NCBI RefSeq assembly: GCF_039645585.1
Contig: NZ_CP147915.1
Span: 310,001 to 374,000 of the forward strand
DNA length: 64,000 nucleotides
From: Sulfurimonas sp. HSL-1656
Lineage (GTDB): Bacteria > Campylobacterota > Campylobacteria > Campylobacterales > Sulfurimonadaceae
Direction: 5' to 3'
Numbering within the stretch: the first letter of the stretch is position 1; the number at the start of each line of letters is the position of its first letter. The notes under the pieces are model-generated. The model saw only the letters and a list, made by a program, of their open reading frames with translations. It searched no databases and was not told where the DNA came from. Shown in pieces: positions 42,465-51,580 of the stretch. The position numbers and the translations under genes are program-made.

Positions 42465-44126
42465 TTATTTAAAATAGAAGCGGGTGTCGACCAGTTTCGC
42501 TTCTGTGGAACCCGATGTTGCTGCTGCATCATAATTGCCCCACAGGAGTTGCTGATTCGGAGTATTGCCGCGTCTGCAGTCAATGCCGCCAGAACCGCCT
42601 TCACCCCTGATTTCGAGTACCAGATTTGAAACACCGTCATATTTGAACGGCTTCGTCAGATTGATACCGACCCAGTCCCCCGCTTTTACTGCAGGCGTGT
42701 CGATAATGCCTGAAAAGACAAGGGATTTATCGGACACAAGGTTGTCTGCGAAAACAGTACCTAAATCCATGGCGGTCGTATGTGCCATCGTGACATTGTA
42801 ATCATAGCCCGTATGGGACGGTTGGGCACTATTCGCTCTACACTCGATGCGGTCGATGGTACCTGCAGAACCCAGTTGATACGCACTGTAAAGATGCTGC
42901 ATAGAACCAACGGTGGCCCAGAATGGGAATGCCTGCCCCTCGTTGCTTGTCGACATCAGTACGCTCATCCCTGCACCGTTGAAACGGAACTTGGCATTGT
43001 TGACATAGCCGTCTACCGTGCCCGTAGCGACGTTGTTACCATAAACGCGCTGGCTGCCGCCCAGATCTACCACTTCGACATAATTCAGGTTCCCCTGTCC
43101 GGCGGACGTTGTGAAATCGACGACAAGGTTGTCTGTCCCGTTGTAGTTGAAGGTGCCGTTCAGAGGAATCCATACCCATCCACCGGCAGGAATGCCGGCC
43201 GGGACATGGACGGTGACATCCTGTGCAACGGTTACGAACTCGTCGGCGTTGTCGGCAAATGTCGCCGAAAGCACATCAGATGATGTATGTCCCATCTTGA
43301 CGGTCATCGTATAGTTCCCTTCGACGGAGAGCTTGTTCAGCCGCAAGGCATAGCCGGTAACGGGACCGGAACCGTTGATGTCGGCTGCCATGTACATGTT
43401 TTGCAAACGGAGATTTGCCGCTGTCGTCAATGGGTAGGCATGGTCAAGCCCTGTGCCGTAGTATTGGGTATTGTCCCCGCCGCTAAAATGGAAACCGGCT
43501 TGAAAGAGTTGGTTGAACGAACTGGCGGTTAAGTCTGTAGTTGCTGAGGTCCACATCATTTGATCTATAGCAAGGTTGTTCTCTGCTGAAAAATGGACCG
43601 TCCCGTCACATGCGTCATTACGAAGGATGTCTACAACCAGATTGTCAACACCGTTATAAGCGAAAGCACTATCGAGTGGGATGCTGACAAATTCACCTGT
43701 CAGGCCGGTGGAAAGGAGAACAGTCCTGTTATCCAGTACCGTCATCAGGCTACCGGCACCATTTTCATAGTGATCACTGAATGTCGATGATGAGGCCAAA
43801 TCCGTTGAAGTAGTGTGACCGATTTTGATGGTTGTCCCGGGACAAGATACCGCTGCCGCGAGATCCTGGGATAAGCGGAATGAAATCGCATCTATATTCC
43901 CGGACCCTTGTAGTTCATCCGCAGTATACATGATTAGATAATGCCGTGGATTTAGATTGAACGGTGATGTCCAATCAGCCACGGAAGTATCAGGGGCGTA
44001 TGTTTTAATAAACCCACCTGTTGCAAGTGTTGACGATCCGCCACCACCGCCGCCGCCACACGCTGTCATAGCCACAATTGCCGCCGCTGATACGGTTGCT
44101 GTCAGCATTTTGCTTACCAAATTCAT
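42465..44126 (-). CDS. Lipoprotein with three beta-rich repeats
   Basis: 553 residues. Signal sequence and lipobox AMTAC, then a poly-Gly linker. Three units of about 170 residues follow, each with an HTTS-type turn (IKIGHTTSTDL, VKMGHTSSDVL, VTMAHTTAMDL) and a later strand motif DNLVVDI / DNLVVDF / SNLVLEI spaced 174 and 166 residues apart. Predicted as a string of beta-sandwich domains on the outer face. Family not recognised; it resembles adhesion or ligand-binding modules. An AAGGAG ribosome-binding site lies just upstream of the ATG. Confidence 0.7.
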   Translation of the reverse strand: MNLVSKMLTATVSAAAIVAMTACGGGGGGGSSTLATGGFIKTYAPDTSVADWTSPFNLNPRHYLIMYTADELQGSGNIDAISFRLSQDLAAAVSCPGTTIKIGHTTSTDLASSSTFSDHYENGAGSLMTVLDNRTVLLSTGLTGEFVSIPLDSAFAYNGVDNLVVDILRNDACDGTVHFSAENNLAIDQMMWTSATTDLTASSFNQLFQAGFHFSGGDNTQYYGTGLDHAYPLTTAANLRLQNMYMAADINGSGPVTGYALRLNKLSVEGNYTMTVKMGHTSSDVLSATFADNADEFVTVAQDVTVHVPAGIPAGGWVWIPLNGTFNYNGTDNLVVDFTTSAGQGNLNYVEVVDLGGSQRVYGNNVATGTVDGYVNNAKFRFNGAGMSVLMSTSNEGQAFPFWATVGSMQHLYSAYQLGSAGTIDRIECRANSAQPSHTGYDYNVTMAHTTAMDLGTVFADNLVSDKSLVFSGIIDTPAVKAGDWVGINLTKPFKYDGVSNLVLEIRGEGGSGGIDCRRGNTPNQQLLWGNYDAAATSGSTEAKLVDTRFYFK

Positions 44127-44392
44127 CGTGTACTCCTTATATGATTTTGGTCGAGTTTTATTACCTAATAACTATTGTACATCTTTCAATAATGAGATAA
44201 CTTAAATAGAAAATAATAGTATATAGTGATGATATCAAAGTTTTTATATATTAAATATGGTTTTAATAAATTTTAAAAAATGACTTTTTTGAGAGATGTG
44301 TCGAAAGATTAAACAATAAAAATTAGAGGTGCAGTGACGCCTTTTTTGCTAAAAGAATGTTGTAGCCGTGCAGGAGAAGCGCTCTCCCGCGG

Positions 44393-45175
44393 TCAGTAGA
44401 AGACCGCCGAAGTATACCCGACCACGTTGCTTGTATCTTTGGTCGCCCAGCTGCTGGTGCGGTAGTCGAGGAGCTTGACGTTGAGGTCGTCGTTCTGGGC
44501 GGCAATAAGTACCCCTTCGACCCCGATGGCACCGCAGGCTTCGCATCCGGCATGCATCATGGACGGTTCCCGCTTGTCAATGGCGTTCAGGCAGATATTG
44601 TCGAGCCTGTTCGCCTCTTCCTCCGTATAGAAGTGGCTCAGGTCCGTGCTGATGACGACGACGTTCTCCTCGTCTTTGAGCAGGTCGGTGATGATGACGC
44701 CGAGCGTGTTCGGGTCGAAGGCGCCGTAGACCATTTCCACGACCTCAAGCTGCGGGGCATAGTGCCTGATAAAGGGCATCTGTACCTCGGTCGAGTGCTC
44801 CATGTGCATGGCAGGCTCGAACGCCAGCCCGTATTGCTCCTTCAGCTTTTCGGCATAGGCCCTGTCGATAGTCAGCGCCCCAAGCGGCGTGGCGAACTCG
44901 TCGAAGAGGGAGACGCTCATCCCGTGGAAGGCGACCCGGTGCGAAGGACCGATGACGATGGCGCGCTTGGCACTGCTGTGGCGCAGCTGCTCGAAGGCCA
45001 GGTGTGCGGTGAAGCCCGAGTACATGTACCCCGCGTGGGGGACGATCAGCGCCCGCGGCGTTTCGGGGACGTCGACGTTCCCCATCTCTTCGAACGCTTT
45101 GAAAAATCGTTCAATTTCCGAAGCCTGGGCCGGGTAGAAGGTCCCGGCATGTGCGGTCGTGCGTGCGCTCATCAT
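44393..45175 (-). CDS. amrB: AmmeMemoRadiSam system protein B (MEMO1 family)
   Basis: 260 residues. MEMO motifs include RTTAHAGTFYPAQ, LIVPHAGYMYSGFTAHLAFEQ, IVIGPSHRVAFHG, MEHSTEVQMPFIRHYAP and VVISTDLSHFYTEEEA, which hold the conserved His residues. It is related to extradiol dioxygenases. MEMO usually acts with AMMECR1 and a radical SAM protein; only the AMMECR1 gene is present here. Overlaps it by four bases. Confidence 0.9.
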   Translation of the reverse strand: MMSARTTAHAGTFYPAQASEIERFFKAFEEMGNVDVPETPRALIVPHAGYMYSGFTAHLAFEQLRHSSAKRAIVIGPSHRVAFHGMSVSLFDEFATPLGALTIDRAYAEKLKEQYGLAFEPAMHMEHSTEVQMPFIRHYAPQLEVVEMVYGAFDPNTLGVIITDLLKDEENVVVISTDLSHFYTEEEANRLDNICLNAIDKREPSMMHAGCEACGAIGVEGVLIAAQNDDLNVKLLDYRTSSWATKDTSNVVGYTSAVFY

Positions 45176-45750
45176 ACACCTCCTTGTTCCAGGGGAGCAT
45201 CCTCGAAATGCTCCGCCTGGTAGGTGAAGATATCGGGGTGGTGGTTGAGGACGTCCGTCCCCAGGCCGGCCTTGAGGCCGAGGTGGGCGAAGAAGGAATC
45301 AAAGTCGGGCAGCTCCTCCCAGACCTGCGGCAGGAAGGTCGCGCTGCGTCCCCCAAGCTGCAGGATGACGCCGTCAACGTTTGGGCGGATTTTGCGCCGC
45401 AGGTCGGGAATATCGTCATAGGGGAGGTTTTCCGGAACACTCAGGAGTGAGACCTCCACACTGCAGCGGCGGTATTCACGGTCGGTCAGTGCCGAAAAGC
45501 GGGGGTCGCTGAAGGCCGCCGCTTTGGCGTTGGAAATCACATCCTCGTAAAGCGAGGTGTGCGGGACGATGGAACCGATGCAGCCGCGCAGTGATTTTCC
45601 CCCGATCTTGAGGGTGACGAAGGTAGCGCGGGGTTCATCCAGTTCCGGGAATTGAGCAAGCAGTTCGGCTTTATCGAAAGGGAAAGGTTCGCCGAACGCC
45701 GATGCGATCGCTGCACGTGCAAGCTGCAGCAGGAGGGTCTGAAGCGTCAT
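45172..45750 (-). CDS. amrA: AmmeMemoRadiSam system protein A (AMMECR1 family)
   Basis: 192 residues from the ATG at 45750 with AAGGAG upstream. AMMECR1 signature GGKSLRGCIGSIVPHTSLYEDVISNAKAAAFSDPRF is in the first half; LQLGGRSATFLPQVWEELPD in the second. The domain is small and its biochemical role is not established, though linked to radical SAM (AmrS) proteins. Coupled to the MEMO gene. Confidence 0.88.
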   Translation of the reverse strand: MTLQTLLLQLARAAIASAFGEPFPFDKAELLAQFPELDEPRATFVTLKIGGKSLRGCIGSIVPHTSLYEDVISNAKAAAFSDPRFSALTDREYRRCSVEVSLLSVPENLPYDDIPDLRRKIRPNVDGVILQLGGRSATFLPQVWEELPDFDSFFAHLGLKAGLGTDVLNHHPDIFTYQAEHFEDAPLEQGGV

Positions 45751-45811
45751 AGCCGTCTCCTTCATGCCATATCAGATGATTATAGCACAAAATGTTACGT
45801 ATAGTGACAGG

Positions 45812-46975
45812 TCAGCCGTGCAGCTCCTCGGCCGGCATCCGGACGATATGGAGCAGTTTGATGGCGATCATGACGACGATGACTTCGAAGAGCGAGGCGA
45901 GGATCAGCGCGTAGTAGTGGAGCTTGTCGATGCTGTTGCTGGTATAGGCGAGGGTCGTAATGGCGATAAGGAGCGTCAGCGGCATCGCGTGACTGAGCCC
46001 GATGCGCAGGGCGTCGCGCCACCCCATCGCAGGGGCGAAGATCTGTGCCGCGATGAGGCGGATCGCGATCATCACGAAAGTGACCATCAGCGCTTTGGAA
46101 ATTAACCCCTCCATCATCAGCGCATTAAGGTCGAACGTCGTCCCGATATAGATGAAGAAGAGGGGGACGAGAAAGCCGAAACCGAAACTGCCGAGTTTCT
46201 CCGGGAGCTCATGCTTATGCTCGAAAAAGGTCGGGATGAACATCCCGGCGATAAAGGCGGCAAAGGCCAGTTCCAGGTCGAGATAGAGCATGATGGCTAC
46301 CAGCAGGAAGAGGATACCGATGGAGAGGCGGACGTCCTGTTCGCGGTTGTCCACGTGGGGCATCAGCATCGTCGCCACCTCGGGGTACCACCAGAAAAAG
46401 AGCTGCAGCAGCTTGAACAGCAGGGTGATAATGACGATAAAGAGGACGAGCGAACCGATGGTCTTGAACAGCCCGATGCCGTCGCCGTACTCGAGCGCGG
46501 CGGAGGAGACGGTCAGGATGGCGATGGAGACGACTTCGCCGATCCCCCCGGCGAGCATCGCCAGCGCGAGCCACTCGGACTTGCCGTACTCCTTGTTGAG
46601 CGCGGCGACCAGACCGACGGAGATCAGCGGCAGCAGGACCATGAAAATACGGCCGAGTTCAAAGTACCAGACGGCGATGCCCGAGAGGGTATAGAGTGCC
46701 ATGAGGTAGAGGGTGATACGCCGCAAAACGGTACGGTCTATCCGCCAGAAGGTGCGCAGGTTGATCTCCATCCCGGCCAGGAACATGAGGAAAAGAAAGC
46801 CGACCTCCGCGATGAATTCGAAGAAGTGGCTGCCGTGCAGGAGTCCGGCATAGCCGAAAAAAGCCCCGAGGATGATCTCGATCGGCGTGGTGGGGATCTT
46901 GAAAAGTTTGGCGAGGAAAGGGGAGAACATGATGATCAGCGCGAGGGTGATGATCAGCGTGATATCATGATCCAT
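45812..46975 (-). CDS. CPA2-family cation:proton antiporter
   Basis: 387 residues, twelve membrane spans. FLMFLAGMEINLRTFWR and AALNKEYGKSEWLALAMLAGGIGEVVSIAIL plus FAAFIAGMFIPTFFEHKHE match KefB/Kch-related CPA2 antiporters. No RCK/TrkA-N domain is fused. It may exchange Na or K for H. Three bases from bioB, so likely the same transcript. Confidence 0.85.
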   Translation of the reverse strand: MDHDITLIITLALIIMFSPFLAKLFKIPTTPIEIILGAFFGYAGLLHGSHFFEFIAEVGFLFLMFLAGMEINLRTFWRIDRTVLRRITLYLMALYTLSGIAVWYFELGRIFMVLLPLISVGLVAALNKEYGKSEWLALAMLAGGIGEVVSIAILTVSSAALEYGDGIGLFKTIGSLVLFIVIITLLFKLLQLFFWWYPEVATMLMPHVDNREQDVRLSIGILFLLVAIMLYLDLELAFAAFIAGMFIPTFFEHKHELPEKLGSFGFGFLVPLFFIYIGTTFDLNALMMEGLISKALMVTFVMIAIRLIAAQIFAPAMGWRDALRIGLSHAMPLTLLIAITTLAYTSNSIDKLHYYALILASLFEVIVVMIAIKLLHIVRMPAEELHG

Positions 46976-46978
46976 CGT

Positions 46979-47827
46979 CTACTCCCCGACGCGGTCCGCG
47001 ACGGCCAGGCCGAGACTGCGCAGCATCTCAAGGTCGGCATTGCGGTCGCGCCCTTCGGTGGTGAGGTAGTTGCCGACGACGATGGAGTTGGCGCCGGCCG
47101 CGAAGATCTCGTGCTGCCGCTCCCCGAACATCAGCTCCCGCCCGCCGGCGATCATGATGCGCTCGGCGTCGGGCAACATCTCCCGCGTCAGCGTGATGAG
47201 CTCCAGGGCCTCGTCCGCCGTGAGCGGGTTGGGACGCAGGGGCAGCGCGGGATTGTGGTGGTAGAAGTTGATGGGCACGGAGACCGGGTTCAGTTTCTGC
47301 AGGGAGGTGAGCATACTGAGACGGTCCTCCTGGGTCTCGCCCAGGCCGAAGATCCCGCCGGAAATCAGTTTGAGACCGACGGCGTTGACATTCTCGCAGG
47401 TCTCGAATCGCTCGTCCCAGGGGTGGGTGGTGCAGATCTGCGGGTAGAACTCCCGGGAGGTCTCGAGGTTGTGGTTGTAGGCCTTGATCCCGGATCGTTT
47501 GAGGGTCTCGAGCTGGGAGACGGAGGCGGTACCGTTGCAGGCGATCAGGCGCAGTCCCGGAACCTCCGCGTTGACGGCCTCGGCGACTTCGCAGACGAAA
47601 TCAAGGGTACGGTCGTCGAGGCCTTTATGCGCGGTGACGAGGCAGAAGCCGAGCGCACCGGAGGCTTTGGCCGAGCGCGCCTCTTCGATGATGTCGGGGA
47701 CGGGCTTTTGCTTGTAGCGGGCGATGTCGGCTTTATAGCGGACGCTTTGGGAGCAGAACTTGCAGTCTTCGCTGCAGGTCCCGCTGTTGATGTTGCTGAT
47801 AGCGCACAGGAAAACCTTCTCGGTCAT
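46979..47827 (-). CDS. bioB: Biotin synthase
   Basis: 282 residues, shorter than the 346 of E. coli as is usual in Campylobacterota. The radical SAM motif is CSEDCKFC near the start, followed by SQSVRYKADI. The second cluster region (RLIACNGTASVSQLETLKRSG, YNHNLETSREFYPQICTTHPWDERFETCENVNAVGLKLISGGI) matches BioB. It inserts sulfur into dethiobiotin. Overlaps the phosphoesterase stop by four bases. Confidence 0.93.
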   Translation of the reverse strand: MTEKVFLCAISNINSGTCSEDCKFCSQSVRYKADIARYKQKPVPDIIEEARSAKASGALGFCLVTAHKGLDDRTLDFVCEVAEAVNAEVPGLRLIACNGTASVSQLETLKRSGIKAYNHNLETSREFYPQICTTHPWDERFETCENVNAVGLKLISGGIFGLGETQEDRLSMLTSLQKLNPVSVPINFYHHNPALPLRPNPLTADEALELITLTREMLPDAERIMIAGGRELMFGERQHEIFAAGANSIVVGNYLTTEGRDRNADLEMLRSLGLAVADRVGE

Positions 47828-48345
47828 TCCGATTCCCTCTCGAAACTGAAGTGCCGGGCGTGGAAAGTCTTATCTTCCAGCGGCCGGCTGTACTGGGTGA
47901 CGTTGAAGGCGTCATCCGTGATCTCAAGCATAGCACATTCCGAGACCGGTTTGGACCGGGCGCATGCTTCGCCGGGGTTGAGGTAGAGCGTACCGTTTTT
48001 AAAATCGCACTCGAAAGTGTGCGTGTGGCCGAAGAGCACGATCTGGGCGTCGGCACTCATATAAAACGGCAGGTGCATCAGTTTGAATTTCGTCTTCGCC
48101 AGCTTGAAGTAGTGTGGCTCCTGCACCAGGTTGTAGCGGTTATGCACCGCCGCCAGGTGCGGGTCGTTGTTGCCGTAGACGGCGACGTAGCGTTTCCCGG
48201 CTACTTTCAGTTGCTGGAGCATCTCCTCTTTGACGATATCGCCGCAGTGGATCAGGAATTCGGCGCCCTCGGCCAGCAGGTGGTCGATCACCTGCTGGGA
48301 ATACTCCACCTTTTTATGGGTGTCGGAGAGCAGCCCGATTTTCAC
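47824..48345 (-). CDS. YfcE/MJ0936-type metallophosphoesterase
   Basis: 173 residues from a GTG that forms a GTGA overlap with the topA stop. Metal motifs: GLLSDTHKK (D, H), HCGDIV, YGNNDPH and LFGHTHTFE plus LNPGEA. Calcineurin-like phosphodiesterase of the YfcE/MJ0936 group; substrates in the family are small phosphodiesters. Coupled between topA and bioB. Confidence 0.88.
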   Translation of the reverse strand: MKIGLLSDTHKKVEYSQQVIDHLLAEGAEFLIHCGDIVKEEMLQQLKVAGKRYVAVYGNNDPHLAAVHNRYNLVQEPHYFKLAKTKFKLMHLPFYMSADAQIVLFGHTHTFECDFKNGTLYLNPGEACARSKPVSECAMLEITDDAFNVTQYSRPLEDKTFHARHFSFERESE

Positions 48346-50567
48346 GCCTCTTCCTCGATCGGTGTGCGGTGTTTGCACTTGACGCACTCATAGACCTCTT
48401 TGCCGCGGTAGGTGCGGCGCGCGAGAACGCCGTCGCACCCCTCCTGGTCGCACTTCTTGTCCGTCGGTTCGAACTTCGAGATGAATTTGCAGGTAGGGTA
48501 GTTCTCGCATCCCCAGAACGCCCCGCGGCGCGACTGGCGGAAGAGCAGTTTGCCGCCGCAGTCCGGGCAGGGGACCGTCGCCTCTTTCGGGGCTTCAAGG
48601 GGACGGGTGTTCTTGCATTTGGGGTAGGCGCTGCAAGCGAGGAACTTGCCGTTTCGGCCGCTTTTGATCACCATCGGGCTGCCGCACTTGTCGCAGATTT
48701 CGTCCGTCGTTTCCGCTTCCGGTGCCTGCTTTGCGGGTGCACCCTCTTCGGCAACCTGCTCGGTGTATTTGCACTTGGGGAAGCCGCTGCAGGCGATGAA
48801 TTTGCCGTAACGGCCGGAGCGCATCAGCAGTTCCGAACCGCATTCGGGGCAGTTGCGGCCGATCGGCTCCGCCATCTTGAGGCTCTTGATCTCCGTTTTG
48901 CCCTTGGTGATCTCCTCCATGAAGGGGAAGTAGAAGTCGACGAGGACGTTCTGCCAGTCATGGTGTTCGTCGGCGATCTTGTCGAGGATCTCTTCCATGT
49001 TTGCGGTAAAGTTCGCGTCGACGATCTCCGGGAAGTGCTTCTCCAGGAGTTCGGTGACGGTAAAGGCGACCTCGGTCGGGACGATCTGGCGTTTTTCGAT
49101 ATCGATATAGCTGCGTGCCTGGAGCGTCGAGATCGTCGGGGCGTAGGTCGACGGGCGGCCGATCCCCTCGGCTTCGAGCTTCTTGATCAGGCTCGCTTCG
49201 GAGTAGCGTGACGGCGGCTCGGTAAAGTGCTGGGTCGGCGCGATCGACTCGAGGGCGATGCTCTGCCCCTCTTCGAGGGCCGGCAGCAGCTTGTCCTTGT
49301 CATCCGTGCCGAGGACTTTGTAAAAGCCGTCGAAGAGGAGCTTGCGGCCCGTCGCCTTGTACTCGGCGCTCTCGCTTTTGAAGGTGATGGACTGCTGTTC
49401 GAAGAGCGCATCGGTCATCTGGCAGGCGAGGAAGCGGGTGTAGATGAGGCGGTAGAGCTTCAGTTCGTCGGGTTTGAGGTACTGGGCCGCGACCTGCGGG
49501 GTGAAATCGAGCATTGTCGGGCGGATCGCTTCGTGGGCTTCCTGGGCACCCTTGGCTTTTTTGCCGTAGGCTTTGGGGGATTTCGGAAGGTACTTTTCGC
49601 CGTAGGTCTTGACGATGGTGTCGCGGGCCGCTTCGACGGCCTCTTTGGCCATATTGAGGGAGTCCGTACGCATATAGGTAATGACCCCGGAGGTACCGCT
49701 GGGGGTTTTGACCCCTTCATAGAGGGTCTGCGCCAGCATCATCGTCTTTTTCGGGGAGAAACCGAGCTTGCTCGAGGCCGTCTGCTGCAGGGTCGAGGTC
49801 ATGAACGGCGGCGGCGTGGAGGTTTTGCGCTGTTTCGTTTCGATCGCGCTGACGCTGAAGGCCTCGCCGCGGATGCGGCCGGTCATCTCCTCGGCCTGGG
49901 CCTGGTTCTTGATGGAGAGTTTGTCGAGCTTTTCGCCGTCGTAGCTGTAGAGGCTGGCGTCGATGCCCGGGGTGAAAACCGTATCGATCGTCCAGTACTC
50001 TTCGGGTTTGAAGGCCTTGATCTCCCGTTCACGGTCGACGATGATCTTCAGTGTCGAAGACTGGACGCGGCCGCCGGAGAGCCCCTTCTGGATCTTGGAA
50101 CTCAGCAGCGGGGAGAGCTTGTAACCGACGATACGGTCGAGCAGACGGCGGGTCTGCTGGGCGTTGACGCGGTCCATGTCGATGGCACGGGCCGTCTCCA
50201 GGGCGTGCTCGATAGCGGTTTTGGTAATCTCGTGGAAGACGATGCGCGGCAGGGCGGCAGGGTCTTTTTTGATCGCATGGGCAATGTGCCATCCGATCGC
50301 TTCTCCTTCGCGGTCCTCATCGGTCGCGATGTAGATTTCATCCGCTTTCTTGGCCAGATCCTGGATCTGTTTGACCGTGGGCGCATTCTCCTTGGAGACG
50401 CTGTATTCAGGGGTGAGCGTACGTGCCTCCTCGTCGACCTTGATGCCGAAGCGGCTTTTGGGGAGGTCGCGGATATGCCCCTTGGAAGCGATGACTTCGT
50501 ACCCTTTTCCGAGGAAGTTCTTTATGGTTCTTGCCTTGGCCGGGGACTCTACGATAATCAGTTTCAA
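48342..50567 (-). CDS. topA: DNA topoisomerase I
   Basis: 741 residues. A TTG start at 50567 with AGGAAA upstream gives LKLIIVESPAKARTIKNFLGKGYE as the Toprim beginning; the ATG at 50609 adds an unlikely tail. DEDREGEAIGWHIA binds Mg; the catalytic tyrosine is in SGVITYMRTDSLNMA. Four C-terminal C4 zinc-finger units are visible (CPECG, CDKCG, CPDCG and CDQEGC starts). Relaxes negative supercoils. Confidence 0.95.
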   Translation of the reverse strand: MKLIIVESPAKARTIKNFLGKGYEVIASKGHIRDLPKSRFGIKVDEEARTLTPEYSVSKENAPTVKQIQDLAKKADEIYIATDEDREGEAIGWHIAHAIKKDPAALPRIVFHEITKTAIEHALETARAIDMDRVNAQQTRRLLDRIVGYKLSPLLSSKIQKGLSGGRVQSSTLKIIVDREREIKAFKPEEYWTIDTVFTPGIDASLYSYDGEKLDKLSIKNQAQAEEMTGRIRGEAFSVSAIETKQRKTSTPPPFMTSTLQQTASSKLGFSPKKTMMLAQTLYEGVKTPSGTSGVITYMRTDSLNMAKEAVEAARDTIVKTYGEKYLPKSPKAYGKKAKGAQEAHEAIRPTMLDFTPQVAAQYLKPDELKLYRLIYTRFLACQMTDALFEQQSITFKSESAEYKATGRKLLFDGFYKVLGTDDKDKLLPALEEGQSIALESIAPTQHFTEPPSRYSEASLIKKLEAEGIGRPSTYAPTISTLQARSYIDIEKRQIVPTEVAFTVTELLEKHFPEIVDANFTANMEEILDKIADEHHDWQNVLVDFYFPFMEEITKGKTEIKSLKMAEPIGRNCPECGSELLMRSGRYGKFIACSGFPKCKYTEQVAEEGAPAKQAPEAETTDEICDKCGSPMVIKSGRNGKFLACSAYPKCKNTRPLEAPKEATVPCPDCGGKLLFRQSRRGAFWGCENYPTCKFISKFEPTDKKCDQEGCDGVLARRTYRGKEVYECVKCKHRTPIEEEA

Positions 50568-50752
50568 TGAGTTTCCTATATATATAGTATTGCGGTTTTG
50601 AGTTCGCAAGTGTAGCGAAAAAAGTTTTAACGCTCTGAAACCGGTTTGCCAGATTAAGGCAGAGACAAGTTTTTTCGGACGGCCCTGGGGAGGTGCAGGG
50701 TTTTGAAGGCGGCGGTTTTGTATAATGGTCCGAAATCATGAATGGGGGAACC

Positions 50753-51580
50753 ATGGAGCTGACAGAGAACCGCCTTGTAGATGAGGCCCGCCGGGAGCCG
50801 GTGAAGAACGCGTTTCGTCTGGGGTGGGAATTCGTAGAACGCAACCGCACGCTGGCACTGACAACCCTGGCCGCTTTTATGCTGCTCTCCCTGCTGGAGC
50901 TGATTCCGCTGCTGGGGATGGTTGCTGCCGTGGCGCTCGGCGTTTTTGCCCAGGCGGTACAGATCTATATCGGGCGCACCCTGGTCAATGCCGATACCAT
51001 CGATACGTTTATCGCGTCAGCGGAACAGACGACGTTCGCAGCGTTCATGACCCGCTACCAGGCGCCCGCTTTCGGGGCCTGGCTGGCCTGGTTCGTGATG
51101 GGGATGGGGCTGTTCGTGCTCTGGATTGTGCTGGTGTTTGCGGTGGGAATAGACCCGGCCGTCCTCGAGGAGTCCGCCACGGACGAAGCGGAGCTCATCG
51201 CCTTCATGGAAGCGATGGGGATAACGGTGATCCCCATGCTGGTCGTCGGGATGCTGATCGCCTACGTCTACCCCATCGCCCAGGGGCGGGTGATCCTCTC
51301 GGACACGTTCGGGGAAGCGTTCAAGGCCGTATTTTCGGTCTTCACGCCCGCGGTGTGGCAGGTCGCGGCCAAGGGGGAGTATTTCCGTTTCGTCTTTTAT
51401 CTCGGGCTGGCGTTCATGGGGATCGCCGCGCTGCTCATGGTTGTCGTGATGCTGCTGGTTCTGGTCCCTTTCCTGGGACCGGTCGTGATGGTTTTTCTGA
51501 TGGCCGGGCTCTTCTACCCCGCCATGATGATCCTCGGTATCGCCAACGTTCTGGCGCTGCGGATTGCGGTGGGTGACTAG
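50753..51580 (+). CDS. Hypothetical membrane protein, DUF4013-like
   Basis: 275 residues, about six membrane spans. Start at ATG 50753 with GGGGG five bases upstream; the ATG at 50738 is an alternative. A TATAAT at 50721-50726 lies upstream. N-terminus RREPVKNAFRLGWEFVERN precedes the first span. The glycine- and proline-rich spans resemble DUF4013-like membrane proteins. Ends four bases into the opposing DegT-fold gene. Confidence 0.6.
   Translation: MELTENRLVDEARREPVKNAFRLGWEFVERNRTLALTTLAAFMLLSLLELIPLLGMVAAVALGVFAQAVQIYIGRTLVNADTIDTFIASAEQTTFAAFMTRYQAPAFGAWLAWFVMGMGLFVLWIVLVFAVGIDPAVLEESATDEAELIAFMEAMGITVIPMLVVGMLIAYVYPIAQGRVILSDTFGEAFKAVFSVFTPAVWQVAAKGEYFRFVFYLGLAFMGIAALLMVVVMLLVLVPFLGPVVMVFLMAGLFYPAMMILGIANVLALRIAVGD

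Noticed and set aside
42465-44126. CRISPR or DNA-level tandem repeat
   Set aside because: The similarity is between diverged protein repeats of about 170 residues; there are no short identical DNA repeats with spacers.
44323-44553. Short minus-strand frame at the MEMO gene end
   Set aside because: It overlaps the MEMO coding end in another frame and has low-complexity content.
46211-47986. 591-codon plus-strand reading frame
   Set aside because: It is antisense to the antiporter and bioB, spans several real genes, and encodes acidic low-complexity sequence.
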